Shown in pieces: positions 44,691 through 53,210 of a stretch of DNA of 64,000 nt. The stretch is from Gammaproteobacteria bacterium (GTDB taxonomy: Bacteria; Pseudomonadota; Gammaproteobacteria; Pseudomonadales; Pseudohongiellaceae), in assembly GCA_024644515.1 (NCBI GenBank), contig JAHEHN010000013.1, positions 1 through 64,000 of the forward strand, given 5' to 3'. How positions within the stretch are numbered: position 1 is the first letter of the stretch; each line of letters opens with the position of its first letter. Below the pieces are notes generated by a model. The model was not told the origin of the DNA. It saw only the letters and a list, made by a program, of their open reading frames with translations, and made no database searches. The translations under genes were made by a program, and so were the position numbers.

Positions 44691-45470
44691 ATGGCATTCC
44701 TGCGCCAAATACCAGGCACTGAGCTGAAAGTCTCAGCCCTTGGCCTGGGCACGGTCAAATTTGGCCGTGATCAGTCGGTTAAATATCCAGAGCAATTCAC
44801 TATCCCTGATGACGGCGACGTCATTAATCTGCTGGCGCTGGCAAACAGCGAGGGAATCAATCTGCTGGACACCGCCCCGGCCTACGGCACCAGTGAGGAA
44901 CGCCTTGGCAAACTACTGCGCAATCGTCAGGACTGGGTAATAGTCACCAAAACCGGAGAAGAGTTTGAACAGGGGCAATCATCTTTTAATTTCAGCGCCA
45001 GTCATACGCGCTTCAGTATTGAAAGAAGTCTCAAGCGACTCAACACTGACTATCTCGACATTGTATTGATTCACTCCGATGGTAACGACGAAGATATTCT
45101 CAACAATAGCGATTGCGTAGCGACACTCAAGCAGTGCCAGCAAGAGGGAATGATAAGAGCCATTGGCATGTCCACCAAAACCAACAGTGGTGGTGTGCTG
45201 GCCGCTTCCATGCTCGATATTGTCATGATTACCTACAACCTGGAGCAGCAGGATCAGGCAGTACTTGATTACGCCCGTAACAATAATAAAGGCGTGCTGG
45301 TTAAAAAGGGACTAATGAGCGGCCATGCAGGCTCTATTGAAGACAGCATGTCGCTACTATTTGGCAGTGAAGGAATCAGCTCGGTAATTGTGGGGACTAT
45401 CAACCCTGACCACCTGAGAGAAAATGTGAAATTGGCCAAGGCCGTGCTGGGAGAAATACCCGGGAATTAG
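44691..45470 (+). CDS. Aldo/keto reductase
   Basis: Aldo/keto-reductase-family protein of 259 aa, NAD(P)H-dependent. The TIM barrel is marked by VSALGLGTVKFGR, NLLDTAPAYGTSEERLGKLL (catalytic Asp and Tyr), VTKTGEE (Lys), IVLIHSDG (His) and the C-terminal SSVIVGTINPDHLREN. All four catalytic residues are visible. It is slightly short for the family and lies in one operon with the preceding FAD enzyme. Confidence 0.88.
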   Translation: MAFLRQIPGTELKVSALGLGTVKFGRDQSVKYPEQFTIPDDGDVINLLALANSEGINLLDTAPAYGTSEERLGKLLRNRQDWVIVTKTGEEFEQGQSSFNFSASHTRFSIERSLKRLNTDYLDIVLIHSDGNDEDILNNSDCVATLKQCQQEGMIRAIGMSTKTNSGGVLAASMLDIVMITYNLEQQDQAVLDYARNNNKGVLVKKGLMSGHAGSIEDSMSLLFGSEGISSVIVGTINPDHLRENVKLAKAVLGEIPGN

Positions 45471-45524
45471 CGCAATAAAAGAGAATGGAAAAAATGCAGT
45501 GTGTTGATTCCGGTTACGATTATA

Positions 45525-46952
45525 TTATTTGTCTTTCTTGATCTTTTCCACGATAGCCGATGTAGAACAGTTGTCCAAAAAAGACAGCACCCTGACTTCA
45601 CCACCGTATTGTTGAACAATCTCTGCTCCTACGACACCTTCTATACCGTAATCACCGCCTTTCACCAGGCAGTCCGGTTTAACTTCGCTTAAGAGGTTTT
45701 CTGGTGTGTCTTCTGAAAAAGAGACCACCCAGTCGACAGATTCCAGGCCGGACACCACTGCCATACGTCGCTCTATGGGATTAATTGGCCGCCCTTCTCC
45801 CTTTAAACGCCTTACAGATTCATCGTCATTGATGGCAACGATCAGTCTATCGCCACATTTACGGGCATCCTGTAAATAACCAACATGGCCAGCATGAATT
45901 ATGTCGAAACAGCCATTAGTAAAGGCGACCTTTTCTCCATGAGCCCGGGCATCCGCTACTACCAGAGCAAGTTGTTCACGGGTCATCACACCACGATCAG
46001 AGCCAACATCACTCTGTACTTCCCTGCGTAACTCCGGTCCACTAACGGCAACAGTACCGACGCGGGTAACGGCCAGTCCTGCCGCAATATTCGATAAGGC
46101 AACAGCTTCGGGCAAGCCGCTTCCTGCTGCCAGGGCGGCACCCAGAGCCGAGATCACGGTATCGCCGGCACCTGTTACATCAAACACATCTCTTGCCCGT
46201 GCGGGAATATGCAGCTCGGCTTCATCCGCGCGAATCAGACTCATACCATGTTCGCCCCGGGTAACCAGCAAGGCTTCCAGTTCCAGCACTTTAATTAACA
46301 GCCGGCCTTTTGCTACCAGATCCTCTTCACTTTCACAGGCTCCCATTACCTGTTCGAATTCATGCAGATTGGGGGTCAGCAAGGTGGCACCACGATATTT
46401 GCCAAAGTCCTCACCTTTCGGATCAACCAGGACCGGAACACCCTGTTTCCTTGCCAGGGTAATGAGGGCGCTGACCGCGGCCAGGGCGCCCTTGTTGTAG
46501 TCTGAAACAATAACCACATCGGTGCTGTCGAGCAGAGCAGCTACCTTGGCATTTATTGCCTCGGCACTGTCGATATGAAAGGCTTCTTCAAAATCCAGTC
46601 GGATCAGTTGCTGATGACGGCTGACAATGCGCAATTTGGTGATGGTCGGTTTGTCTGACACTTTTTCAAAATCACAAAGTACCCCCGCCGCGCGGAGTCG
46701 TGTTTCGAGCTCCTCACCGGCTTCATCATGACCCACCAGACCCACCAGAGTAGCAGCCGCGCCAAGTGCCGCTAAATTAAGCGCCACGTTTCCTGCCCCA
46801 CCCGGACTGTCTTCTGCATTACCGACCTTCACAACCGGTACCGGCGCTTCCGGAGAAATTCTGGAGGTGGCACCATGCCAGTAACGGTCGAGCATGACAT
46901 CACCAACCACCAGCACACGTGCAGCATCAAACTTTGGGATTTCGAGTTTCAT
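45525..46952 (-). CDS. hldE: Bifunctional heptose kinase / adenylyltransferase HldE
   Basis: Two-domain enzyme of 475 aa that makes ADP-glycero-manno-heptose for the LPS inner core. Residues about 1-320 are a ribokinase-fold heptose-7-phosphate kinase (VGDVMLDRYWHG, GGAGNVALNLAALG, DVTGAGDTVISALGAAL). Residues about 345-475 are a nucleotidyltransferase with FTNGCFDIIHAGHVGYL. Standard length and order. It is divergent from the acyltransferase fusion gene with about 105 bp between, consistent with shared control of LPS genes. Confidence 0.97.
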   Translation of the reverse strand: MKLEIPKFDAARVLVVGDVMLDRYWHGATSRISPEAPVPVVKVGNAEDSPGGAGNVALNLAALGAAATLVGLVGHDEAGEELETRLRAAGVLCDFEKVSDKPTITKLRIVSRHQQLIRLDFEEAFHIDSAEAINAKVAALLDSTDVVIVSDYNKGALAAVSALITLARKQGVPVLVDPKGEDFGKYRGATLLTPNLHEFEQVMGACESEEDLVAKGRLLIKVLELEALLVTRGEHGMSLIRADEAELHIPARARDVFDVTGAGDTVISALGAALAAGSGLPEAVALSNIAAGLAVTRVGTVAVSGPELRREVQSDVGSDRGVMTREQLALVVADARAHGEKVAFTNGCFDIIHAGHVGYLQDARKCGDRLIVAINDDESVRRLKGEGRPINPIERRMAVVSGLESVDWVVSFSEDTPENLLSEVKPDCLVKGGDYGIEGVVGAEIVQQYGGEVRVLSFLDNCSTSAIVEKIKKDK

Positions 46953-47056
46953 TATTTCTTCAATTTACCCGTGTAAAATTGGCGCTAATCATATCATAGC
47001 CATTGCCAATTGCTGATTCTGATACAATGCCGCTGTATTTTTTTTTCAAGTGATTT

Positions 47057-48580
47057 ATGCAGACACCTCCTCCTTTTAGTACCTTTATTGGTATCAAGTA
47101 CTGGCCTACCTGGCTGGGTCTGGGCGTGCTCTTTATCCTGGCGTGGATGCCTTTCCCCGTGCGCATAAAAGCCGGTGAGATCCTTGGTCAATTGACCTAC
47201 TGGCTCGGTAAGGAGCGTCGATATATCACAACAACCAATATTGCTATTTGTTTTCCCGAGCTGGATGCAGGAGCACAAAAAGCGCTGGTCCATAAAAGCT
47301 TTCTGGAAAACGGCATTGGCCTGATTGAAACCACAACCGGTTGGGTACGGGAAAAAGGCAGCTTTAAAGATCAGGTCACTCTTATTGGACTTGATAAACT
47401 TGAGGCCGCGCAGGCAAAAGGCAAAGGCATCGTTCTCATAGGTGCACATTATTCCACGCTGGACTTTGGTGCTAACCTGTTGAGTATTTTCCACCCCTTT
47501 GGCGTGACTTATCGGCCTCATCGCAACCCTCTGTTTGATGCGTTCATGCTGCGCGGCAGACTTTCCAATTGTAATGGAGTGTTTGACCGTAATGATATCC
47601 GCGGCGCCTTCCGTCATCTGAGAGAGGGAAAAACCCTGTGGTATGCCCCGGATCAGGATTACGGCCCAAAACACGCCGTCTTTGCTCCGTTTTTTAATCG
47701 CCCTGCTGCCACTATTACTGTCGCCAGCCGCTATGCAAAAGCCAATAACTCGCCGGTGTTTCTGGTGCGACAGGGCCGAATAAACAGAACGCGTCAATAT
47801 GAGCTGGAATTTATCCCTTTCCCTGAGAGCTTTCCCGGTGAGGACGAAGTAAAAAATGCCACGGTCATCAATTCCATGGTGGAAAACGCGATTCGCCATT
47901 ACCCGGCACAATACCTGTGGATGCACAAACGCTTCAAAACCCAGCCCGGCGGCAAACCGATGAGTCCCTATATCGATATTGCCACCCCTAATCATCGTCT
48001 TACCGAGAAGCAGTACTCTCAGGTCATTCAAGGTGCTGACAAGATCTCGGAATTACAGGACGTACATGATTACAAACTTCCCAGTGGCCTGTGGCTGCGC
48101 CAGTATCCTGGCACCATCAATAAACGCTCATATCTACCGCATCCGGCGAAAGTCTTTGATCGACATGCTAAAAACCTGCGCATGCAGGGATTTCAGGCTA
48201 TTACAGTAGATAACTTTTTCCGCATCCCGTCATTGAAGCTTTCTGCAGTCACTTATTTTGTGCCATCGGGACCGCTGCTTAGCCAGTTACCCCGTAATCT
48301 GGTTCCACAGCAAGCTCTAGCCAAATTTATCGCGGAACTACATAACAGAGGCTTTGATTGCAGGAATCCGGGGCCCGATCACTTCATTGTCACGGAAGAT
48401 TCATTTACCATTCTTGATCCCACTGACTTTATTTATGAAGGTAAATCAATCAACCTGAAAAAAAGACGCAGTGCCATTATTAATTTGCTGCAAAATCTCG
48501 CGCTGGAAAAGCCTGATGGAGATGAGTTCTTTGCCTGGTATGCAAAAGCCGCAGGCCTCAAGGTAAGCGTAGCGAGCTGA
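47057..48580 (+). CDS. Lipid A acyltransferase (LpxL/HtrB-type) fused to a degenerate WaaP-like kinase domain
   Basis: Protein of 507 aa. Residues 1-305 are an LpxL/LpxM-type lysophospholipid acyltransferase: one N-terminal membrane helix (about 17-33), the catalytic His131-x4-Asp136 motif (GAHYSTLDFGAN), YRPHRNPLFDAF, WYAPDQDYG and LWMHKRFKT. About 200 residues follow (330-485) resembling LPS kinases of the WaaP/InaA type: LWLRQYPGTINKRSYL, then LAKFIAELHNRGFDCRNPGP, DHFIV and TILDPTDF. The kinase catalytic loop reads CRNPGPDHF instead of the HRDxxxxHF seen in WaaP at 50153, so the catalytic Asp is missing. The tail may sense or bind LPS or regulate acylation. The overlapping context with hldE and waaP supports an LPS role. 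Confidence 0.8.
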   Translation: MQTPPPFSTFIGIKYWPTWLGLGVLFILAWMPFPVRIKAGEILGQLTYWLGKERRYITTTNIAICFPELDAGAQKALVHKSFLENGIGLIETTTGWVREKGSFKDQVTLIGLDKLEAAQAKGKGIVLIGAHYSTLDFGANLLSIFHPFGVTYRPHRNPLFDAFMLRGRLSNCNGVFDRNDIRGAFRHLREGKTLWYAPDQDYGPKHAVFAPFFNRPAATITVASRYAKANNSPVFLVRQGRINRTRQYELEFIPFPESFPGEDEVKNATVINSMVENAIRHYPAQYLWMHKRFKTQPGGKPMSPYIDIATPNHRLTEKQYSQVIQGADKISELQDVHDYKLPSGLWLRQYPGTINKRSYLPHPAKVFDRHAKNLRMQGFQAITVDNFFRIPSLKLSAVTYFVPSGPLLSQLPRNLVPQQALAKFIAELHNRGFDCRNPGPDHFIVTEDSFTILDPTDFIYEGKSINLKKRRSAIINLLQNLALEKPDGDEFFAWYAKAAGLKVSVAS

Positions 48581-48584
48581 CTTT

Positions 48585-50096
48585 ATGAACTCAATTACAC
48601 GGGCATTGCAGAGTATTGATATCAGGCTGATTGGCTTCGTCGTTAGCTGCTGCGTGTCCTTAATCATTATTGCCAGTAGCCCAATTCCAAACGATGATGC
48701 TTTCAGTTATCTCAGGGCCGCAGAATTATTTTCCCGACAAGGCCTGAACGCCACTCTCGTCAACTATGGCTGGTACTGGTATTCAGTGTTGATAGCCTGC
48801 GTGGGAAGCCTACTACCAATAAGCCTGATGAATGCGGCCCACCTGGTCAATATGCTTGCGCTGGCGGTCCTGGTTTATGCCTTTATTACACTGGTTATGG
48901 AATTTAGCCAGAGTACGTCAGTCAAGATTTTTGCCGCAGTGGTAATACTGTGTTATCCCACTATTAATGAAATGCGCTACTTTCTTATTCGTGATTTTGC
49001 CTATTGGGCTTTATGCATGAGCGCGCTCACGCAATTTATTCGTTTTGGTAAAACCGGCAAACTGGCCAATGCCTGGGGCTGGACGCTGGCCATGTCAGTA
49101 GCAGTTTTATTCAGACTGGAAGCTCTGATCCTGCTGGCTATCACACCATTTTCACTGCTTGTTCCCGGGGTTACCTCAGTAGAGAAAAAAACCGCCCGAC
49201 TGTTCACGCTTTTATTCATCATGCTGGCTTCGGCGTTAGCAATATTGCTTGTCTTTGCATTGGCGGGTATCAACCTGTTTGAAGTATTCAATTTTACTTA
49301 CCGCTGGTACTTACCCCTACTCAATGAATACCCGGACACCTTAAGCGGTGCAGCACAAAATGCAGCCCTGTCTTCGCATATTTCCGAACAGGTCGAAATG
49401 TTCACCGGCAGGGGGATGGCGGTACTCATATTTGGTTATGTTTATGCGCTGGCGAGTACTCTGGTAATGACAATTAGCCCGCCGGTTTGTCTATTCCTTA
49501 TTTATGGCTGGCTTGGTGGCAGACTCGAGATTTCATCTGACAACAAATGGCCCTGGTTGTTTTTTCTCATTAGCGCATTACTGGTGTTGCTGACTTTTGT
49601 TTCCATCATGCAGTTTCTGACAACACGCTACGCTGTGCTGGCAGCACTATTGTTGCTAACGCTACTACCCCTGCTGATTGAAAATCTCTACCTGCTCTCG
49701 ATACGGGAAAAAAGTGTTAAACGTTTTAAAATTGTCTTCGTCAGCCTGGCTTTATTTTTTGCAGCAGACAGCCTGGTAAGTTTCGGTTATTCAAAAAGCT
49801 ATATCAGGCAAGCCGGTGACTGGACTCGAGAGAATATTACCCAGGGCAGCAAGGTGCAGACCAACAGTTTTGCTGTTGCTTATTACAGCGGTCTGGTAGC
49901 AGACTATGACGCCATTGAAACTGATCCTGCAGAAAGCCTGATGCTGTTCGCAGAGAATGATTATCTCGTGCTGGACCTGCCTCATGATGATACTGATAGC
50001 AGAGAGATTCTCGGCAAGATGAGCGGGATCACAGAAATAGCAAGATTTGCTAACAAGCGCGATGATGCCATTGTGATCTACCAGGTACTGCCCTGA
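48585..50096 (+). CDS. Polytopic GT-C/ArnT-like glycosyltransferase-type membrane protein
   Basis: Protein of 503 aa with about ten to twelve hydrophobic helices through residue 400 and a soluble C-terminal end of about 100 residues. The first loop after helix 1 carries an acidic pair (SPIPNDDAFSYLRAAELF), the typical catalytic-position loop of GT-C transferases such as PMT and ArnT that use lipid-linked sugars. Sequence otherwise unrecognised. It starts 5 bp after the acyltransferase fusion gene and is likely cotranscribed. Converges on waaP. Envelope sugar transfer is inferred. Confidence 0.7.
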   Translation: MNSITRALQSIDIRLIGFVVSCCVSLIIIASSPIPNDDAFSYLRAAELFSRQGLNATLVNYGWYWYSVLIACVGSLLPISLMNAAHLVNMLALAVLVYAFITLVMEFSQSTSVKIFAAVVILCYPTINEMRYFLIRDFAYWALCMSALTQFIRFGKTGKLANAWGWTLAMSVAVLFRLEALILLAITPFSLLVPGVTSVEKKTARLFTLLFIMLASALAILLVFALAGINLFEVFNFTYRWYLPLLNEYPDTLSGAAQNAALSSHISEQVEMFTGRGMAVLIFGYVYALASTLVMTISPPVCLFLIYGWLGGRLEISSDNKWPWLFFLISALLVLLTFVSIMQFLTTRYAVLAALLLLTLLPLLIENLYLLSIREKSVKRFKIVFVSLALFFAADSLVSFGYSKSYIRQAGDWTRENITQGSKVQTNSFAVAYYSGLVADYDAIETDPAESLMLFAENDYLVLDLPHDDTDSREILGKMSGITEIARFANKRDDAIVIYQVLP

Positions 50097-50152
50097 ACGA
50101 ACGCCAGTAATAGTTGTATAACCGCGCAGTAATCATTGCAGGAAAAGCCCTG

Positions 50153-50953
50153 TCAGGAGTGCCGGCTTTTCAGTTTTGTTGCGCGCTCAAACACCAGCTT
50201 CCAGAAATCACTTTTCCGGCTCATTGCATTTTTCAAAGACATCCCCGAGTACAGGCGAATAAACCGAAACAGGTCACGGCTTGTCAATCCAATGTCCATC
50301 GCCGAGAAATACAGACTGCCAATATCCTTGATTACCCAGCGCTGTCCCAGCTTTCGCTTAACCAGGGCACGATGCAAATCGATCAAGGTAAGTGAGCCGC
50401 CCTTCCCACTATCCTCTTCAATATTGCCGGTGACCATGAAGTGGCAGATATAGTAGTCACGATGGCAGATGCCACTACTGTGCATACGGCGACTGATAGC
50501 GGCTACCTCCCTGATCAAGGCCAGCTTTCTGGCAAACGCTGGCGGCTTGCTCTGCCAGTCACGGGTCAGGTCTTCAAGATTTTCCTGAGTGCCTACATCA
50601 TCGGTAACGATAAAGGATTCGCATGTCTGGGGCAGCAGACCGCGCCTGCCATAGGCAGCTATTTGCGGCACCTTTATGTTAAGTGCATCAAGGCGGGAAA
50701 GGGCACGCCATTCATTGTGCGCACTCACTACCGGCAGTCGAAACTGTAAAAGGTTTTTCAGAATTTCAGCGGTTTTGGTACCCCGATGATATTTGACAAA
50801 ATAACGTTTGCTGCCCAGATCGACAGCAATAGTACGTCTGGATTCCAGTGCACGAAATTCTTCGCCGTCCATCTCGGCTATAAAAGTAAATATATTTTCC
50901 TTTGGCAGATATGGCTGCAGGTCTTCTCTTATAAAGACATCAGTTGCCATCAT
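50153..50953 (-). CDS. waaP: Lipopolysaccharide core heptose(I) kinase
   Basis: WaaP/RfaP kinase of 266 aa that phosphorylates inner-core heptose I, important for outer-membrane stability. The nucleotide-binding lobe has YFVKYHRGTKTAE, the catalytic loop is GICHRDYYICHF with Asp166, and the metal Asp is in LTLIDLHRA (Asp192). This is a complete contrast to the degenerate copy fused to LpxL at 47057. Its first ATG overlaps waaG by 14 bp and a GGAGG site lies 5 bp upstream, so translation is coupled. Confidence 0.94.
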   Translation of the reverse strand: MMATDVFIREDLQPYLPKENIFTFIAEMDGEEFRALESRRTIAVDLGSKRYFVKYHRGTKTAEILKNLLQFRLPVVSAHNEWRALSRLDALNIKVPQIAAYGRRGLLPQTCESFIVTDDVGTQENLEDLTRDWQSKPPAFARKLALIREVAAISRRMHSSGICHRDYYICHFMVTGNIEEDSGKGGSLTLIDLHRALVKRKLGQRWVIKDIGSLYFSAMDIGLTSRDLFRFIRLYSGMSLKNAMSRKSDFWKLVFERATKLKSRHS

Positions 50954-52076
50954 TGGAACCTCCGATGGCGTTTAATAACATTGATGCTACCGCATCTGGC
51001 ATATCATAGAGATTCTCTTTTTGTCCGTAGGCAATACCATTTGTGCGCAAGCGACTTTTATCCCTGCTCTCCAGCATTTTTCTCAGCGCTTCATTTAATG
51101 CCAGCTGGCTGAATGGCTCGGTAATGACAACGCCCGCCTGCGCCTGTCTCACATGAAAAGCATAACCACAGGAAGCCGTTGTCAGAACTGGCAGCCCGGC
51201 GACGATGGCCTCAATTAACACCATGCCTGCACTTTCCTTTACTGAAGGGTGTAATAGAAGATCGGCCCCCTGATAAAAGCGTGGCAGGTCGTCCCGACTT
51301 TTAAAAAAGATGACACGTGCTGCTATTCTCAGTTTTTCCACCATTTTTTCATAACGCTGAGAGTCGTCTCTACCAATAATAAACAATCTTGTCTGGTTTC
51401 CAAGCGCTTCGGGCAATGAGGCCAGCGCTGCCAGAGAGCGTTCAACGCCTTTTATAGGAAATCCTGATCCCACCTGCAGTACCAGCAACTGCTCGTCATT
51501 AATACCAAATTCATGACGCAACGATTGCCTCAGCGCTGTCGCATCTTCACCGGCCATACGATTTCTTTCGATACCGGGAGGAATATTTATAATGCGTTTA
51601 CCAGCCTTGGGATAACAGGCCAGGTATTCGTCTTGCTGCCCCGGAGAGAGCATTAATATTTTTGTCTCACTTTGTGGCCCAAAGACTGCCTCTTCAAATG
51701 CCAGGTATTGGCGACTTCGCGGTGCCAGTCTGTAAAGCCAGCCTCTTTCCCGAGTGGCCTTCCAGGCAAAACAGGTATCGGCGGCAAAGTAGTAATCCAG
51801 CCCGGGCAAACGGTTAAAGCCGAGCACCTTCAGGTAATCTTCTGCGGCAGTAATCTGCAAGACAAATTCGGCAAAGGCTTTTCTTGCCGCCACTTTGTTT
51901 TTTACTTTGAAGGACGGAATTACCCGATTGATGCCCTCGGGCACACTGCCTTCCCAACTCATACATATAACGTCTACTTCAAGTCCTCGCTTAATCAGGC
52001 TGTTGGCGATACCCAGGCAGTCACGCTGCAAACCGCCGTGGGGAAACCAGTTAAACAATACCAGTGCGACTTTCAT
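50940..52076 (-). CDS. waaG: LPS core glucosyltransferase WaaG
   Basis: GT4-family, GT-B fold enzyme of 378 aa adding the first glucose (or other hexose) to inner-core heptose II. It shows the N-terminal LFNWFPHGGLQRDCLGIANSL, the DYYFAADTCFAWKA segment, GSGFPIKGVERSLAAL and the ExxxxxE motif region ESAGMVLIEAIVAGLPVLTT. It overlaps waaF by 4 bp and waaP by 14 bp, so waaF-waaG-waaP is one translationally coupled operon. waaC is absent from this cluster. Confidence 0.93.
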   Translation of the reverse strand: MKVALVLFNWFPHGGLQRDCLGIANSLIKRGLEVDVICMSWEGSVPEGINRVIPSFKVKNKVAARKAFAEFVLQITAAEDYLKVLGFNRLPGLDYYFAADTCFAWKATRERGWLYRLAPRSRQYLAFEEAVFGPQSETKILMLSPGQQDEYLACYPKAGKRIINIPPGIERNRMAGEDATALRQSLRHEFGINDEQLLVLQVGSGFPIKGVERSLAALASLPEALGNQTRLFIIGRDDSQRYEKMVEKLRIAARVIFFKSRDDLPRFYQGADLLLHPSVKESAGMVLIEAIVAGLPVLTTASCGYAFHVRQAQAGVVITEPFSQLALNEALRKMLESRDKSRLRTNGIAYGQKENLYDMPDAVASMLLNAIGGSNDGN

Positions 52077-53095
52077 GGTGAATCCAGCTCATGCAAAGAG
52101 CGAATGACCTGATCAGGTTCAAGTAATTTCAGGCAGTTGGTATGTCCCAATGGGCAGACTCGCTTGAAACAGGGGCTACACTCCAGTTCCAGGGAAACTA
52201 TCTGGACTTTATCTGCAAGTGGAGGAGTAAACGTCGGGGAAGTTGATCCGTATATTACAACCTGGGGCCGCTTCAGTGCCGCGGCAATATGCATCAGACC
52301 GGAATCATTACTGATCACGCGGGTAGCACAGGACATCAGGTCAATCGCTTCCCCCAGGGTAGTTTTACCGGTCAGATCTATGCAGCGTTCGGAGTCTGCC
52401 TCTGGCAAGGCGCTGATAATTTTCCCCGCATCCTTGCTGTCATTAGCCGAACCCATGATCCAGACCTGGCCAGCTTGAGACAACCAGTGGCTGGCAACGG
52501 CAGCATAACCTGAGGCCGGCCATTTTTTAGCCTCACCAAATTCAGCACCCGGACAAAGTATCAGCACCGGCTTTTGAGTGTCCAGTGTGAGTTTTTTCAA
52601 AAGCGGCACAAGGGAGTCTGCCCTTACCTCAAGCTCAGGACGCGGCAATTCAGAGGGCAAGGCCGTTCCGTCCGGGTAAGCCAGAGCAATAAAACGCTCC
52701 ACCATCAACGGATAGGCCTGCTTGTCCAGCACCCTGCAGTCATTAAGCAGCCAGCTTCTGGCTTCTCCACGCCAACCTGTTCTGACGGGAATGCCGGCAA
52801 ACCAGGGAATGAGTGCGGACTTGAAGGAATTCGGAAGCACTATCGCCTGGTCATAATTCTCCTGCTTCAGTGAACTGGCCAATACCCTGCGCCTGCCAAG
52901 GGCCAGCTCACCATGACCAATAGTCATTTCAATAGCACGGCTGATTTGCGGCATATGATCAAGCAGAGCCTTGCACCAGCCAGGAGCAAGCACATGTATT
53001 TCAGCATCAGGAACAATTTGTTTCAGGCTGATGAACAGACTTTGCGCCATCACCATGTCGCCTACCCAGGAAGGACCGACAATAAGGATCTTCAT
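52073..53095 (-). CDS. waaF: Lipopolysaccharide heptosyltransferase II
   Basis: GT9-family heptosyltransferase of 340 aa transferring the second heptose of the inner core. Features: MKILIVGPSWVGDMVMAQSLF at the start, IVLPNSFKSALIPWFAGIPVRTG, LCPGAEFGEAKKWPASGYA, and ISNDSGLMHIAAALKRPQVVIYGSTSP, the family nucleotide-sugar site. A C-terminal CSPCFKRVCPLGHTNCL cysteine cluster is typical of WaaF. First gene of waaF-waaG-waaP. Confidence 0.95.
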   Translation of the reverse strand: MKILIVGPSWVGDMVMAQSLFISLKQIVPDAEIHVLAPGWCKALLDHMPQISRAIEMTIGHGELALGRRRVLASSLKQENYDQAIVLPNSFKSALIPWFAGIPVRTGWRGEARSWLLNDCRVLDKQAYPLMVERFIALAYPDGTALPSELPRPELEVRADSLVPLLKKLTLDTQKPVLILCPGAEFGEAKKWPASGYAAVASHWLSQAGQVWIMGSANDSKDAGKIISALPEADSERCIDLTGKTTLGEAIDLMSCATRVISNDSGLMHIAAALKRPQVVIYGSTSPTFTPPLADKVQIVSLELECSPCFKRVCPLGHTNCLKLLEPDQVIRSLHELDSP

Positions 53096-53210
53096 GCGCC
53101 CTTACTCACTTGTCCGGGTTTATCGGTTATCAGTTTTATAATAAGAAACATGGCAAAAACATCTCTTTCGGGCATCGCCATAATGCCTGCTGGCAATTTG
53201 GCACTCAAGC

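Noticed and set aside
46994..48031. 345-aa frame antisense to the acyltransferase fusion gene
   Set aside because: Despite its length it is opposite a gene with intact acyltransferase motifs and a proper start; no domain recognised in the antisense product.
47057..48580. Acyltransferase and kinase-like parts as two genes fused by a read-through error
   Set aside because: One frame runs without a stop through both parts and a flexible linker (about 305-330); there is no internal ribosome site.
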